This document shows positions 16,589-25,873 of a stretch of 64,000 bases of DNA, piece by piece (the stretch's first letter is position 1; the number at the start of each line of letters is the position of its first letter). The position numbers were made by a program, and so were the translations under genes. The stretch covers positions 62,001 through 126,000 of the forward strand of contig NZ_JASHKR010000002.1 in the NCBI RefSeq assembly GCF_030056815.1, in the 5' to 3' direction. Origin of the DNA: Rhodococcus sp. IEGM 1379 (GTDB taxonomy: Bacteria; Actinomycetota; Actinomycetes; Mycobacteriales; Mycobacteriaceae). Under the pieces are notes generated by a model, which saw only the letters and a list, made by a program, of their open reading frames with translations, ran no database searches and was not told where the DNA came from.

Positions 16589-17622
16589 CATACGCGCTCG
16601 AAGTTGCAGGGATCAACAAGTCGTTCGGAACGACGAAGGTGTTGCGCGGTATCAGTTTTGCCGTCGAATCCGGATCCACGACCGCCATCGTCGGGCCTTC
16701 GGGTTGTGGCAAGACCACGCTGCTCCGGCTCATCGCCGGTTTCGAGAAGCCGGATCAAGGCAGTATTGCGCTGAACGGGCGCGCCGTCGCCGGCACCGGA
16801 TGGGTTCCCGCACACCGGCGAACAGTCGGCTACGTGGCTCAGGACGGTGCACTGTTCCCCCATGCGAACGTCGCGGCCAACGTAGGGTTCGGATTGCCCC
16901 GGCGGGCCCGGACAAAGTCGCGGATCGCGGAGTTGCTCGAGATGGTCTCGCTGGACGAGTCGTATGCATCGCGTCGTCCCGACCAATTGTCCGGCGGGCA
17001 ACAGCAGCGAGTTGCGTTGGCGCGGGCACTTGCTCGTGAGCCGGAACTGATGTTGCTCGACGAGCCGTTCTCCGCCCTCGATGCCGGACTGCGTGTGACC
17101 ACCCGTCGGATCGTGGCCGAGGTTCTGTCGAAAGCGAGCGTCACGACAATCCTGGTCACGCACGATCAGTCCGAGGCGTTGTCCTTCGCCGACCACGTTG
17201 CCGTGATGAGCGCCGGCAGTCTGGCGCAGCTCGGTTCACCGCGGGAAATCTACGACGTTCCCGTCGACGTTCCGACCGCGGAGTTCATCGGCGACGCCGT
17301 CGTTCTGCCGGCGGTAGTGAGTGGATCGACCGCCACCTGCGCGCTCGGTTCCATCGCGGTATCGCCGAATTCTTCCGGCATCAGTGGCCCGGCGCGCATC
17401 ATGTTGCGGCCGGAGCAGATCGAAGTGACAACGGACGTGACGGCAGTGTCGGGGACCGTCGTCGATGTCGAGTATCTGGGCTCGGAGGCGCTGGTCGGGA
17501 TCCATGTCGATGGTGACCTCGCCGAGCGTGTGACGGTTCGCCGATTCGGAACGAGCGAGCTGACGGCCGGTGATCGAGTGGGCATTCGTGTTCTCGGTGC
17601 TGCCATCGCATATGTGCCGTGA
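16585..17622 (+). CDS. Ferric iron ABC transporter ATPase
   Basis: This 345-residue ATPase belongs to the FbpC/PotA-type group. It has Walker A GPSGCGKTT, signature LSGGQQQRVALARAL, Walker B LMLLDEPFSALD and the switch histidine in VTHDQSE, followed by a C-terminal TOBE-like regulatory domain of about 100 residues (RIMLRPEQIEV, VVDVEYLGSEALVG). It powers the iron importer encoded by the two preceding genes. ATG 16585 overlaps the permease stop by four bases. Confidence 0.92.
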   Translation: MTYALEVAGINKSFGTTKVLRGISFAVESGSTTAIVGPSGCGKTTLLRLIAGFEKPDQGSIALNGRAVAGTGWVPAHRRTVGYVAQDGALFPHANVAANVGFGLPRRARTKSRIAELLEMVSLDESYASRRPDQLSGGQQQRVALARALAREPELMLLDEPFSALDAGLRVTTRRIVAEVLSKASVTTILVTHDQSEALSFADHVAVMSAGSLAQLGSPREIYDVPVDVPTAEFIGDAVVLPAVVSGSTATCALGSIAVSPNSSGISGPARIMLRPEQIEVTTDVTAVSGTVVDVEYLGSEALVGIHVDGDLAERVTVRRFGTSELTAGDRVGIRVLGAAIAYVP

Positions 17623-17628
17623 CCTGTA

Positions 17629-17699
17629 GTTAGGTATTTCGGCTAGGTCGATCAGTTATTTCGGCCAGGGTTCCCGTTCGGATATTCGGGCTAACCTCA
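17629..17699. promoter_or_regulatory. Three imperfect repeats upstream of mscR
   Basis: The core ATTTCGGC occurs at 17636-17643 and 17658-17665, and a related TATTCGGGC at 17683-17691, each after a GTT and followed by an AGG or AACC. Spacing of 22 and 26 bp puts them roughly two or more helical turns apart. The last copy (GGGCTAACCT) resembles half of an iron box. They lie 40-110 bases before mscR and may be operator half-sites. Confidence 0.45.
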
Positions 17700-17736
17700 T
17701 AGTGCGTTTTATTCATCGAGCCAGGAGCTAAGAGCC

Positions 17737-18825
17737 ATGCCACAGCAGGTACGCGGCGTCATCGCCCGATCCAAGGGTGCCCCCGTCGAGATCGTTCCCA
17801 TCACGATTCCCGATCCCGGTGCAAACGAGGTGGTTGTCGCCATCGCAGCGTGCGGCGTGTGCCACACCGACCTCACGTACCGTGACGGCGGAATCAACGA
17901 CGAATACCCGTTCCTTCTCGGACACGAGGCGTCGGGCATCGTCGAGAGCGTCGGCCCCGGTGTCACCCACGTCGAGATCGGGGACTTCGTTGTTCTCAAC
18001 TGGCGCGCCGTGTGTGGCCAGTGCCGTGCGTGTAAGCGCGGACGCCCGCAGTACTGCTTCGACACGTTCAACGCCGAGCAGAAGATGACGCTCGAAGACG
18101 GCACCGAACTGACGCCCGCTCTCGGTATCGGCGCGTTTGCCGACAAGACCCTCGTCCACGAAGGCCAGTGCACCAAGGTGGACGCCTCCGCGGATCCCGC
18201 AGTGGTCGGTCTCCTCGGCTGTGGTGTCATGGCTGGTATGGGTGCCGCCATGAACACCGGCAACGTCAGTCGCGGCGACTCAGTGGCCGTGATCGGCTGT
18301 GGTGGTGTCGGCGACGCCGCCGTCATGGGTTCACGCCTGGCCGGCGCCGGAACGATCATCGCTATCGACCGCGATCCGCGAAAGCTGGAGTGGGCCCTAG
18401 AACTTGGTGCCACCCACACAATCAATGCAACCGAGGTTGACGACGTCGTCGAGGCCGTTCAGGAACTGACCGGCGGTTTCGGCGCTGACGTCGTGATCGA
18501 CGCCGTGGGACGACCGGAGACCTGGAAGCAGGCCTTCTATGCGCGTGATCTCGCGGGAACTGTAGTGCTGGTGGGTGTTCCGACGCCCGATATGAAGCTC
18601 GAGATGCCGCTCATCGACTTCTTCTCGCGTGGCGGATCGCTCAAGTCGTCCTGGTACGGAGACTGCTTGCCCGAGCGCGACTTCCCGTTCCTGGTCGATC
18701 TGTACCAGCAGGGACGTCTGCCCCTCGAGAAGTTCGTCAGTGAACGCATCAAGCTCGACGAGGTCGAGAAGGCCTTCGAGACGATGCATCGCGGCGAGGT
18801 TCTCCGCTCGGTGGTGGTCCTGTGA
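17737..18825 (+). CDS. mscR: S-(hydroxymethyl)mycothiol dehydrogenase
   Basis: This 362-residue zinc alcohol dehydrogenase matches mycothiol-dependent formaldehyde dehydrogenase / nitrosomycothiol reductase (MscR, AdhE2). It oxidises the formaldehyde-mycothiol adduct with NAD and can reduce S-nitrosomycothiol. Catalytic zinc ligands are in CGVCHTD and GHEASG, and the structural zinc site is in [15 protein letters not shown]. The Rossmann motif is [14 protein letters not shown] 17737 is preceded by AGGAG. The stop overlaps the start of a metallo-beta-lactamase gene, the same pair as in mycobacteria (Rv2259-Rv2260). Confidence 0.93.
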   Translation: MPQQVRGVIARSKGAPVEIVPITIPDPGANEVVVAIAACGVCHTDLTYRDGGINDEYPFLLGHEASGIVESVGPGVTHVEIGDFVVLNWRAVCGQCRACKRGRPQYCFDTFNAEQKMTLEDGTELTPALGIGAFADKTLVHEGQCTKVDASADPAVVGLLGCGVMAGMGAAMNTGNVSRGDSVAVIGCGGVGDAAVMGSRLAGAGTIIAIDRDPRKLEWALELGATHTINATEVDDVVEAVQELTGGFGADVVIDAVGRPETWKQAFYARDLAGTVVLVGVPTPDMKLEMPLIDFFSRGGSLKSSWYGDCLPERDFPFLVDLYQQGRLPLEKFVSERIKLDEVEKAFETMHRGEVLRSVVVL

Positions 18826-19448
18826 CCTTGCGTGTAGATCGTGTCATCACTTCCGGTTCATTCAGCCTCGACGGCGGAACGTGGGAGGTGGACAACAACA
18901 TCTGGCTGATCGGTGACGACAACGAGGTGGTCATCGTCGACGCCGCGCACACCGCGCAGCCCATCATCGACGCTGTCGCCGGCCGCAAGGTTGTCGGCAT
19001 CGTGTGCACTCACGGACACAATGATCACGTCACGGTTGCACCGGAACTGTCCGAGAAACTCGACGCCCCGATCTATCTGAACCCGGCTGACGACGTCCTC
19101 TGGGAGATGACGCATCCCGGTGTCAAGCACCTGAGTCTGGAAGACGGTCAGCGAATTACAGTGGCGGGCACGGATATTCTTGCCCTGCACACGCCAGGCC
19201 ACTCGCCGGGTTCTACGTGCCTCTACCTGCCGGAAGCCGGCGAACTGTTCAGCGGTGACACCTTGTTCTCCGGTGGTCCCGGAGCAACCGGACGCTCGTA
19301 CTCCGATTTCCCGACCATCATCGGATCGATCCGGGACAGATTGTTTGCGCTCCCCGCCGAGACCAAGGTTCACACCGGCCACGGCGACGGCACGACCATC
19401 GGTACCGAGGCGCCGCATCTCGAAGAATGGATTCGAGCCGGATCCTGA
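18822..19448 (+). CDS. Metallo-beta-lactamase-fold hydrolase linked to mscR
   Basis: This 208-residue MBL-fold protein has the zinc motif THGHNDHV (HxHxDH), a distal histidine in HTPGHSPGS, the aspartate in LFSGDTLF and a last histidine in HTGHGDGT. That set matches glyoxalase II-like thiol-ester hydrolases. GTG 18822 overlaps the mscR stop, so translation is coupled. By context it may hydrolyse the S-formylmycothiol made by MscR, releasing formate and mycothiol; this is inference from the conserved pairing. Confidence 0.88.
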   Translation: MTLRVDRVITSGSFSLDGGTWEVDNNIWLIGDDNEVVIVDAAHTAQPIIDAVAGRKVVGIVCTHGHNDHVTVAPELSEKLDAPIYLNPADDVLWEMTHPGVKHLSLEDGQRITVAGTDILALHTPGHSPGSTCLYLPEAGELFSGDTLFSGGPGATGRSYSDFPTIIGSIRDRLFALPAETKVHTGHGDGTTIGTEAPHLEEWIRAGS

Positions 19449-19462
19449 GTGATCTCCACGAG

Positions 19463-19503
19463 ACCCGGTAGGTAGCGTTCAATATGATTGGGGCCTACCG
19501 GGT
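19463..19503. terminator. Bidirectional hairpin between convergent genes
   Basis: ACCCGGTAGG (19463-19472) pairs perfectly with CCTACCGGGT (19494-19503) across a 21-base loop. It lies between the ends of the MBL gene and the oppositely oriented hydrolase gene, so a shared terminator is likely. Confidence 0.65.
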
Positions 19504-19508
19504 TTCGA

Positions 19509-20173
19509 CTAGGGCTGTGGATACTGAATATCGAACCACGCCTCGGTTGCCGGCCAGCTCGCATGCTCGGGATCGATCACATCGAAATGATCGGTGTTGA
19601 TCATCTCCAGGTAAGAAACCGGCTCGTTGTCGCTCATCGCGACGCGTATGTAGTTGCGACTGTGTTCGATCGGTACTCGATCGTCCTGGCATCCGTGCAC
19701 GATCAGGCGTCGGCGACTGTTGGGAGCCTGCGAGATCGGCGAGGCGTCGAGGTAGGCCTGCGGATCGGTATCGGGTTCCGAGCCCATGAAGAGAACGGTT
19801 GCGTTGGCGGCGAGTTCTTCGCGGACACACCGCGCAAGATCAGTGATCGGCGCCAACGCAACTGCCGAGTCGATCAGCCCTCGCGAGAGCGACATCAACG
19901 CCAGATGTCCACCTGCGGAATGACCGATGGCGATGGTCGGTGACCCGTCCGGCCCAAGTTCGGCAGCACGGACGGCGGCAATTGCGTCCGCAACGTCGCT
20001 CATCGTCACGGGCCATCCCCCGAAATCATCGCCGGTACGTCGGTACTCGACGTTGGCAACAGTCCAACCTGAGCGATGCAGGTGTGCACAGACCGGATCC
20101 ATCAGATGCAGGTCGTGTCGGTCTCGCCACCATCCACCGTGCAGCGCGATCACCACGCCTCGTGGCGAGCTGC
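19509..20173 (-). pseudogene. Alpha/beta hydrolase, N-terminally truncated
   Basis: The recognisable protein starts GVVIALHGGWWRDRH, with the HGGxW oxyanion motif of arylformamidase-like and esterase-like hydrolases. It continues with the nucleophile elbow GHSAGGHLA and probable Asp and His near the end (DDRVPIE, NTDHFDV). Intact relatives have about 40 more residues before HGG. In this frame the sequence upstream reaches only about 20173 before losing similarity, and hits a TAG at about 20214. A GTG at 20156 could start a 215-residue product, but the first strands would be missing. It faces a TesB gene that is also 5'-truncated, with an inverted repeat at the junction. Some activity cannot be excluded. 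Confidence 0.65.
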
Positions 20174-20190
20174 CGCCTGCAGCTCGCCAC
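20162..20190. repeat. 12-bp inverted repeat at a head-to-head junction
   Basis: GTGGCGAGCTGC (20162-20173) and GCAGCTCGCCAC (20179-20190) are perfect inverted copies separated by five bases (CGCCT). The repeat sits exactly where the 5'-truncated hydrolase and the 5'-truncated thioesterase meet. The left arm is part of the hydrolase coding sequence (SSPR). It may be the scar or the cause of the rearrangement. Confidence 0.7.
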
Positions 20191-20967
20191 CAAGTGATCC
20201 CGTCGGAACGCGCCTACGGCGGTGAGGGTGTCGCACAGGCTGTTGCGGCGACCATGAAGACGGTCACCGACGATCGCAGTGTCCATTCGTTCCACGGATA
20301 CTTCCTACGCGCCGGCGATGTCCACGAGCCGACCGTCTACGAGGTCGACCGGTTGCGTGACGGCCGAGGATTCTCGCAGCGAGCGGTGTGCGGAGTCCAG
20401 TCGGGTAAGACGATCTTTCAGGGGTTGGCGTCCTTCCACGTCGCATCCGACGGTGTGCGGCATCAGGATGCGATGCCGACAGATCTCGGGAATCCGGAGG
20501 ATCTACCGACTGCCGGAGACGCGCTCGGTGATTCGAGCGTCCGGGATGCTCAGTACTGGGCAAACGACCGTAGCTTCGACATCCGGCATTCGCCTGAAGC
20601 AATCTACACTTCCGCCGCCGGTGAGCGTACGCGTCGGCAGACGGTGTGGCTCAAGGCTTACGACCGACTGCCCGATGATGCAAACGTCCACCGGGCTGCG
20701 CTTGCGTACCTGTGTGACTACACGCTGCTCGAACCGATCCTTCGTAATAACGGTGCAGCCTGGGCAGACCCCGGTGTGATTACCGCGAGCCTCGACCATG
20801 CAATGTGGTGGCACAACGACGGTCGCGTCGACGAGTGGATCGCTCTGGTTCAGGAATCATCTTTTGCCGGAAACGGTTTGGGGCTCTCGCACGGAAAGAT
20901 ATACTCGCGCGAAGGCGTGCTGCTGGCAACGGTGGCTCGAGAAGGCCTTGTCACGCTACCGAAGTAG
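20179..20967 (+). pseudogene. Acyl-CoA thioesterase II (TesB-like), N-terminally truncated
   Basis: From about 20194 (a possible GTG start, VIPSERAYGG) the frame gives about 257 residues of a double-hotdog TesB thioesterase, which releases CoA from acyl-CoA. Both hotdog repeats are visible: SVHSFHGYFLRAGD in the first and SLDHAMWWHNDG in the second. The catalytic Asp/Thr/Gln set is plausible (CDYT, SLDHAMWWH, VQESS). The usual first 30 or so residues, including the opening helix before the GRVFGG-like turn, are missing. No good ribosome site precedes the GTG, so expression is doubtful. Its start is lost at the same junction as the opposing hydrolase. Confidence 0.68.
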
Positions 20968-20988
20968 CCTCTCTCATACGAATATCCA

Positions 20989-21017
20989 TGCCCGGCGGCC
21001 AAATTGGTCGCCGGGCA
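20989..21017. terminator. Strong GC-rich hairpin terminator
   Basis: TGCCCGGCG (20989-20997) pairs with CGCCGGGCA (21009-21017), and the inner CCAA/TTGG can extend the stem. It lies between the ends of the convergent thioesterase and Lrp-family genes. Confidence 0.75.
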
Positions 21018-21048
21018 GTCTTCGTATCCGTGCTTGTATGTTTCGTGC

Positions 21049-21540
21049 CTAGTGATGGTGCTGTAGTTCACTGAAGATCAAGTTGGTCTGTGTATTCGCG
21101 ATAGCGGGATCATTGAGGTGGGTGCTCACGAAGTCCCTGAGCCTGGAGGGTGATTCGCACGAAATGTGAACTAATAGATCGCGATCCCCGCTGATGAGAA
21201 ATACACGCTGAACCGAGTCTAATTTGCTGATCCGCTCGGCTATTTCAGTCATTCGGCTTCGGGCATGTGAGTGAATCAAAACGGAAACCATGGCAGAGAT
21301 CTCGAGGCCGAGCATCTCCAGATCGATATCTGCATGAAAGCCCTTGATGACGCCTGATTCTCGGAGCGCACGCATCCGGGCAAGTGCGGTAGAAGGGGCA
21401 ATTCCGACTTTCTCAGCCAATGCATTATTGGGAATTCGGGCGTCGTGAACCAACTCCCGAATGATGGAAGTATCGATCTCGTCCAGCCGAACATGATTCG
21501 ATCGAACCATCGCTGCGGCGCTCTCGATCGCATTTATCAT
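21049..21540 (-). CDS. Lrp/AsnC-family regulator, probable regulator of kyn genes
   Basis: This 163-residue protein has an N-terminal helix-turn-helix (NNALAEKVGIAPSTALARMR) and a C-terminal RAM/AsnC domain (HARSRMTEIAERISKLDSVQ and SGDRDLLVHI) that binds amino acids and forms oligomers. It is divergent from kynB-kynU. In Pseudomonas the Lrp-family KynR activates kyn genes in response to kynurenine, so the same role is likely here. ATG 21540 has GGGAG upstream. The 139-bp divergent region holds a direct repeat CGAATT at 21623 and 21631 that may be part of its site. Confidence 0.88.
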   Translation of the reverse strand: MINAIESAAAMVRSNHVRLDEIDTSIIRELVHDARIPNNALAEKVGIAPSTALARMRALRESGVIKGFHADIDLEMLGLEISAMVSVLIHSHARSRMTEIAERISKLDSVQRVFLISGDRDLLVHISCESPSRLRDFVSTHLNDPAIANTQTNLIFSELQHHH

Positions 21541-21679
21541 TCAATTTCTCCCTCTGTCATCCAAGATATTCAGTGTCTATTGACCGCAGGTGAAGATGAT
21601 CCTAACTTTTGCCGAGCACCCCGAATTATCGAATTGGCGATTCTCGTCACAGTTCCTGCGCTCGCGCGGAGAGGCCTCG

Positions 21680-22345
21680 ATGCATCCAATGAGCAACCCG
21701 CACCAGGTTAGGGAACTGATCGACATCAGTCCAGCTATCTCCGAGACCTCGCCGGTATGGCCAGGTGATACCGCGTTCTCTCGGACCTCGACCTTCGATA
21801 TGAACGGCAATGACGTGGTCAGCGTCAGCAAGTTTTGCACGACGCCACACGTCGGCGCGCATGCGGATGCGCCGGCACACACCCGTATCGACGGTGCATC
21901 GATCGGGGATGTCCCGCTCGAGCCCTATCTGGGTGAGGCACTGGTGCTCGATCTGACGGCTTGTGAGGGCGCACCCGGCATTACCGACCTCGAGGTTGCC
22001 CTGGCCCGAATTGGAGGATTATCGGCGCCGCGTCTGATCCTTCGAACCTACGAGCACTATCCGACCCAATGGGACAGCAATTTTTTCGGTGTCGCCTCCG
22101 AACTGATCCATTGGTTCGCGGACCGGGGCGGCCAGTTGATCGGAATCGACGGAGCGTCGTTCGATCCGATGACAAGTAAGTCCATGGACGCGCATCATGC
22201 AGCGAACGATCGAGGAATATCGATTCTCGAAGGACTCTGCCTCGACGACGTAACCGAGGGCCGGTACGAGCTGATTGCTCTGCCACTGAAATTTCGCAAC
22301 CTCGATGCGAGTCCGGTACGGGCAGTGCTGCGGACCCTCCCCTGA
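21680..22345 (+). CDS. kynB: Kynurenine formamidase, cyclase family
   Basis: This 221-residue protein belongs to the metal-dependent cyclase family, with the zinc motif [12 protein letters not shown] and further family segments ([25 protein letters not shown]). It hydrolyses N-formylkynurenine to kynurenine and formate. Placement directly before kynU supports kynB. ATG 21680 follows GGAGAGG by five bases; the upstream in-frame ATG at 21590 has no ribosome site. No tryptophan 2,3-dioxygenase gene (kynA) is present in the window. Confidence 0.88.
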   Translation: MHPMSNPHQVRELIDISPAISETSPVWPGDTAFSRTSTFDMNGNDVVSVSKFCTTPHVGAHADAPAHTRIDGASIGDVPLEPYLGEALVLDLTACEGAPGITDLEVALARIGGLSAPRLILRTYEHYPTQWDSNFFGVASELIHWFADRGGQLIGIDGASFDPMTSKSMDAHHAANDRGISILEGLCLDDVTEGRYELIALPLKFRNLDASPVRAVLRTLP

Positions 22346-22383
22346 TTCTTTCGACAACACCATCCACTAGGAGAGCTACCACC

Positions 22384-23649
22384 ATGACAGCGACAGAAGT
22401 CCTCGCGCAGGCGGATTGCGTGCAGTTCGACCTCGACGATCCATTGCGCGCATTCCGCGACCAGTTCGAGATTCCCGAAGGAGTGATCTATCTCGACGGA
22501 AATTCGCTCGGTGCAAAACCGCGCAGCGCAGCGGCGTGTGCCGAACGCGTGATTCGCGACGAGTGGGGAATCGGCCTGATTCGGAGCTGGAATACGGCCG
22601 GATGGTTCGACCTGCCGACCAGGCTCGGGGACAAGCTGGCTCCGTTGATCGGTGCCGGCGCGGGTCAAGTGGTGGTCACCGATTCGACGTCGATCAACCT
22701 GTTCAAGGCGCTCGCTTCAGCGTTGACCATTGCGGAGCAGAATCAGCCCGCCCGGCGGGTGATCGTGTCAGAGCGTGACAACTTTCCGACTGATCTCTAC
22801 ATTGCCGAAGGCATCATCGGATTCCTCGACCGCGGATACGAACTGCGCCTGATCGATGACCCAGCGGAACTGTCGAACGTCGTCGACTCCGATACCGCGG
22901 TCGTGATGCTGTCCCACGCGAACTATCGCACCGGAAATCTGTACGACATGTCTACAGTCACCGCGCAGGTGCAAGAGCGCGGCGCCCTGATGATCTGGGA
23001 CCTGGCACATTCTGCGGGCGCCCTCGAGATCGATCTGGTCGGCTCCGATGCCGATTTTGCGGTCGGATGCACGTACAAGTACCTCAATGGTGGACCCGGA
23101 TCGCCGGCATTCATCTGGGTGAATGAGCGCAACCTGCACTTGGGTCAGCAGCCCCTGTCCGGATGGTGGGGCCATGCCAGGCCTTTCGCGATGGAGCCTG
23201 GATATGAGGCACATTCCGGAATCCGGCGTTTCCTCATCGGCACGCAGCCGATGACGTCACTGTCTCTGGTGGAATGTGGCCTCGACATTGCCTTGGCCGC
23301 AGACATGGGTGCCGTACGTCGGAAGTCCCTTGCATTGACGGACTTGTTCATCGATCTGGTCGAACAACATTGTGGCGAGTTCGATCTGAAGCTGATCACT
23401 CCGCGCGATCACGCGGACCGAGGCTCACACGTGAGTTTTGTTCACGCTGAGGGGTATTCGATCATGAAGGCGCTCATCAGCCGCGGCGTCATCGGCGATT
23501 ACCGCGAACCTGGCGTCCTCCGTTTCGGCATTACTCCGTTGTACGTCGGCTACGTCGATGTTTGGAATGCAGTGGATGTTCTTCGTGACATCCTCGAGAA
23601 CAAGGCGTGGGACACCGCAGAGTTCCGTGAACGCGAAGCCGTCACCTGA
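22384..23649 (+). CDS. kynU: Kynureninase
   Basis: This 421-residue PLP enzyme cleaves kynurenine to anthranilate and L-alanine. Family hallmarks are [12 protein letters not shown] near the start, WDLAHSAGA with the PLP-binding aspartate, and the Schiff-base lysine in [15 protein letters not shown]. The C-terminal small domain is complete. ATG 22384 follows AGGAG. It lies 38 bases after kynB and 54 bases before a permease gene, so the three form an operon. Anthranilate could feed catechol degradation if hydroxylated; BenABC-type dioxygenases sometimes accept it, which is inference here. Confidence 0.95.
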   Translation: MTATEVLAQADCVQFDLDDPLRAFRDQFEIPEGVIYLDGNSLGAKPRSAAACAERVIRDEWGIGLIRSWNTAGWFDLPTRLGDKLAPLIGAGAGQVVVTDSTSINLFKALASALTIAEQNQPARRVIVSERDNFPTDLYIAEGIIGFLDRGYELRLIDDPAELSNVVDSDTAVVMLSHANYRTGNLYDMSTVTAQVQERGALMIWDLAHSAGALEIDLVGSDADFAVGCTYKYLNGGPGSPAFIWVNERNLHLGQQPLSGWWGHARPFAMEPGYEAHSGIRRFLIGTQPMTSLSLVECGLDIALAADMGAVRRKSLALTDLFIDLVEQHCGEFDLKLITPRDHADRGSHVSFVHAEGYSIMKALISRGVIGDYREPGVLRFGITPLYVGYVDVWNAVDVLRDILENKAWDTAEFREREAVT

Positions 23650-23703
23650 TCGTCAGAAAAACCTCTGCGGTCCGGTGGAACCGCCTTTCCTAAGGAACAA
23701 TTC

Positions 23704-25137
23704 ATGAGTGATTTCAAGAACATTCAGCAACGCGAATCCGGTCTGAAACAAGAGCTCGGCGCGCGACAGATGAGCATGATCGCGCTTGGTGGCGCAATCG
23801 GAACAGGGCTCTTCCTCGGTAGTAAGTTCGCGATCGGGTTTGCCGGCCCGAGCGTGATCATCAGTTACGCCATCGGCGGTTTGATCGCGCTGCTCTTGAT
23901 GGGCGCATTGGCGGAAATGACTGTTGCGCACGCAACTTCGGGATCGTTCGGAGCCTACGCCGAGTATTACGTCAGCCCGCTTGTCGGCTTTCTCGTCCGG
24001 TACCTGTATTGGTCGTGCATTGTTCTCGCGGTGGGAACCGAGGTCACCGCTATCGGTGAATACATGCAGTTCTGGTTTGCGGACATACCGCAGTGGATCT
24101 GGATCGTGCTGTTCTCCGCAGTGCTCATCGGCGTGAATATGTTTAACGTCAAGGCATTCGGAACGATGGAGTACTGGTTCTCCACCATCAAGGTTTTTGC
24201 CATCGTGGCTTTCATCATCATGGCCGCCTATGTTGTGTTCGGCAGCGGAAACCCTGACTACGGGTTCCACAACTACACCAGCGGTGGCGGATTCATGCCG
24301 AATGGCTTCTCAGGTATGTGGTTTGCCGTGATCGTATCGATCTTCAGCTACCTCAGTATCGAGATGATCGCGATCGCGGCCGGCGAGGCGGAGAATCCGG
24401 CTGTAGCAGTCAAGAAGGCCTTCCGTGTCACGATCGTGCGTCTCTTCGTCTTCTACATCGCGACCCTCGGCCTGATCGTGGCTATCGCGCCGATGGACAA
24501 GATTCTCAGTGGCGGAAGCCCGTTCGTTACAGTGATGCAGGTTATCAATATTCCTGGCGCAGACAGTGTTCTCAACTTCGTGGTGATCATCGCTGCGTTG
24601 TCGGCAATGAACAGTCAGCTGTACGTGTCCTCCCGCATGATGTTCAGCCTCTCCCGCGCCGGTGATGCCCCGAAGATTCTGGGCAAGGTGCGTGCTAACG
24701 GTTCACCGGTCAATGCGTTGCTGCTGTCGACGTCGGGTATCGCTGTCGCGACCGTTGTCTACGTGCTCTTTCCGGAGCAGGCATTCACATTGATGATCTC
24801 ACTGTCGATGTTCGGTGCCATGGCGACTTGGTTGCTGATCTTCGTCACACACTGGTTCTTCCGCAAGCGGATGAAGGCAGAGGGAACAAAACTGTCCTTC
24901 ACTATTCCGGGTTTCCCCGTCGGCACAATTCTCGGTGGCGGCCTCATGGTTGCGATTATGGTGACAACTCTGTGGGCTGAGGCCTTTGAAATGACGTTGG
25001 TATTCGGTGTGCCGTTTGTGCTGGCTGTCATTGCCATCTTCTATTTCACCCGTGCACGTCGTGCGCGCAGTCAGGTTTTGAATGCTGATCAGATCGAGGA
25101 TGAGATCACAGGTACCGTCGTCAAGCGTGTTCCCTGA
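23704..25137 (+). CDS. Amino acid permease (APC family, AAT type)
   Basis: This 477-residue permease has twelve hydrophobic segments and the AAT-family start RQMSMIALGGAIGTGLFLGS. It probably imports an aromatic amino acid or kynurenine, judged from its place after kynU. The consensus GEAENPAVAVKKAFR in the cytoplasmic loop is typical of the family. ATG 23704 has AAGGAA a few bases upstream. Substrate specificity between tryptophan, kynurenine or alanine cannot be read from the sequence. Confidence 0.9.
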   Translation: MSDFKNIQQRESGLKQELGARQMSMIALGGAIGTGLFLGSKFAIGFAGPSVIISYAIGGLIALLLMGALAEMTVAHATSGSFGAYAEYYVSPLVGFLVRYLYWSCIVLAVGTEVTAIGEYMQFWFADIPQWIWIVLFSAVLIGVNMFNVKAFGTMEYWFSTIKVFAIVAFIIMAAYVVFGSGNPDYGFHNYTSGGGFMPNGFSGMWFAVIVSIFSYLSIEMIAIAAGEAENPAVAVKKAFRVTIVRLFVFYIATLGLIVAIAPMDKILSGGSPFVTVMQVINIPGADSVLNFVVIIAALSAMNSQLYVSSRMMFSLSRAGDAPKILGKVRANGSPVNALLLSTSGIAVATVVYVLFPEQAFTLMISLSMFGAMATWLLIFVTHWFFRKRMKAEGTKLSFTIPGFPVGTILGGGLMVAIMVTTLWAEAFEMTLVFGVPFVLAVIAIFYFTRARRARSQVLNADQIEDEITGTVVKRVP

Positions 25138-25151
25138 TCTGGCCAAGGGGA

Positions 25152-25838
25152 TCAGAGTGTCTCGGTAAAGAACTCCATGGTGCGTGACCAAGCAAGTGCG
25201 GCCGCATCAGCGGAGTAGTGGTCGGACGAGGTGTCGTTGTTGAAGGCATGACCGGCATCCGGATATCGGTACACCCGAGCAAGTTTCGAAGCGTGTGACC
25301 GCAACTGCTCGACGGATTCAGGCGGAATGCTCGGGTCGAGGTCCCCGTAGTGTCCGAGCCACGGGACCTTCAGTTGCGCAGCGAGTTCGGAACCGGCTGG
25401 GATTCCATTCCACCGCGATTCGGTGACTGCCCCGCCGTAATAGGTGACGGCCGCGTCGACGAGGGGCTCGGCAGCACACCAGAGCGAAACCGTGCCGCCC
25501 ATGCAGAATCCGAGGGATCCGATCTTGTCGGCTCCCTCGGATTTGCAGTATGCGACGGCGGCACGCACGTCATGGCCGATGCCTTCGCTGTTCAGTGCCG
25601 TAAGCGCGTCCTTGGCGGAAGGGAAATCAGTGAATGACGTGTGTGATCCGCGGTGGTAGAGGTGCGGAGCAACTGCGAGATAGCCGGCGTCGGCGAGACG
25701 CGTCAGAATGCTCTCGATGTGGGTGTTGACGCCCCAGGCCTCCTGCAGGACGATCACCGCTTTCCCCGGTGCGACCCCATGATCCGGTTTGCTGACGGTC
25801 AGCGGCACGTCGTCCACAGTTTTCGTAGTGATGACCAT
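25152..25838 (-). CDS. Dienelactone hydrolase family protein
   Basis: This 228-residue alpha/beta hydrolase has the cysteine nucleophile elbow GFCMGG, an acidic residue after GHYGDLDP and the catalytic histidine in DAGHAFNND, the Cys-Asp-His triad of dienelactone hydrolases. Such enzymes open dienelactones from chlorocatechols, but the family also covers other ester and lactone substrates. It is not near the cat genes, so a link to catechol degradation is unproven. It is convergent with the permease gene and divergent from the PLP dehydratase. Confidence 0.88.
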   Translation of the reverse strand: MVITTKTVDDVPLTVSKPDHGVAPGKAVIVLQEAWGVNTHIESILTRLADAGYLAVAPHLYHRGSHTSFTDFPSAKDALTALNSEGIGHDVRAAVAYCKSEGADKIGSLGFCMGGTVSLWCAAEPLVDAAVTYYGGAVTESRWNGIPAGSELAAQLKVPWLGHYGDLDPSIPPESVEQLRSHASKLARVYRYPDAGHAFNNDTSSDHYSADAAALAWSRTMEFFTETL

Positions 25839-25873
25839 CGCTCGACTGTAAACGAAGACCGTAGAGTTTCCCC

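Noticed and set aside
21623-21636. Direct repeat CGAATT in the Lrp-kynB gap as a firm Lrp site
   Set aside because: Too short and degenerate to claim; mentioned only as a possible part of the site.
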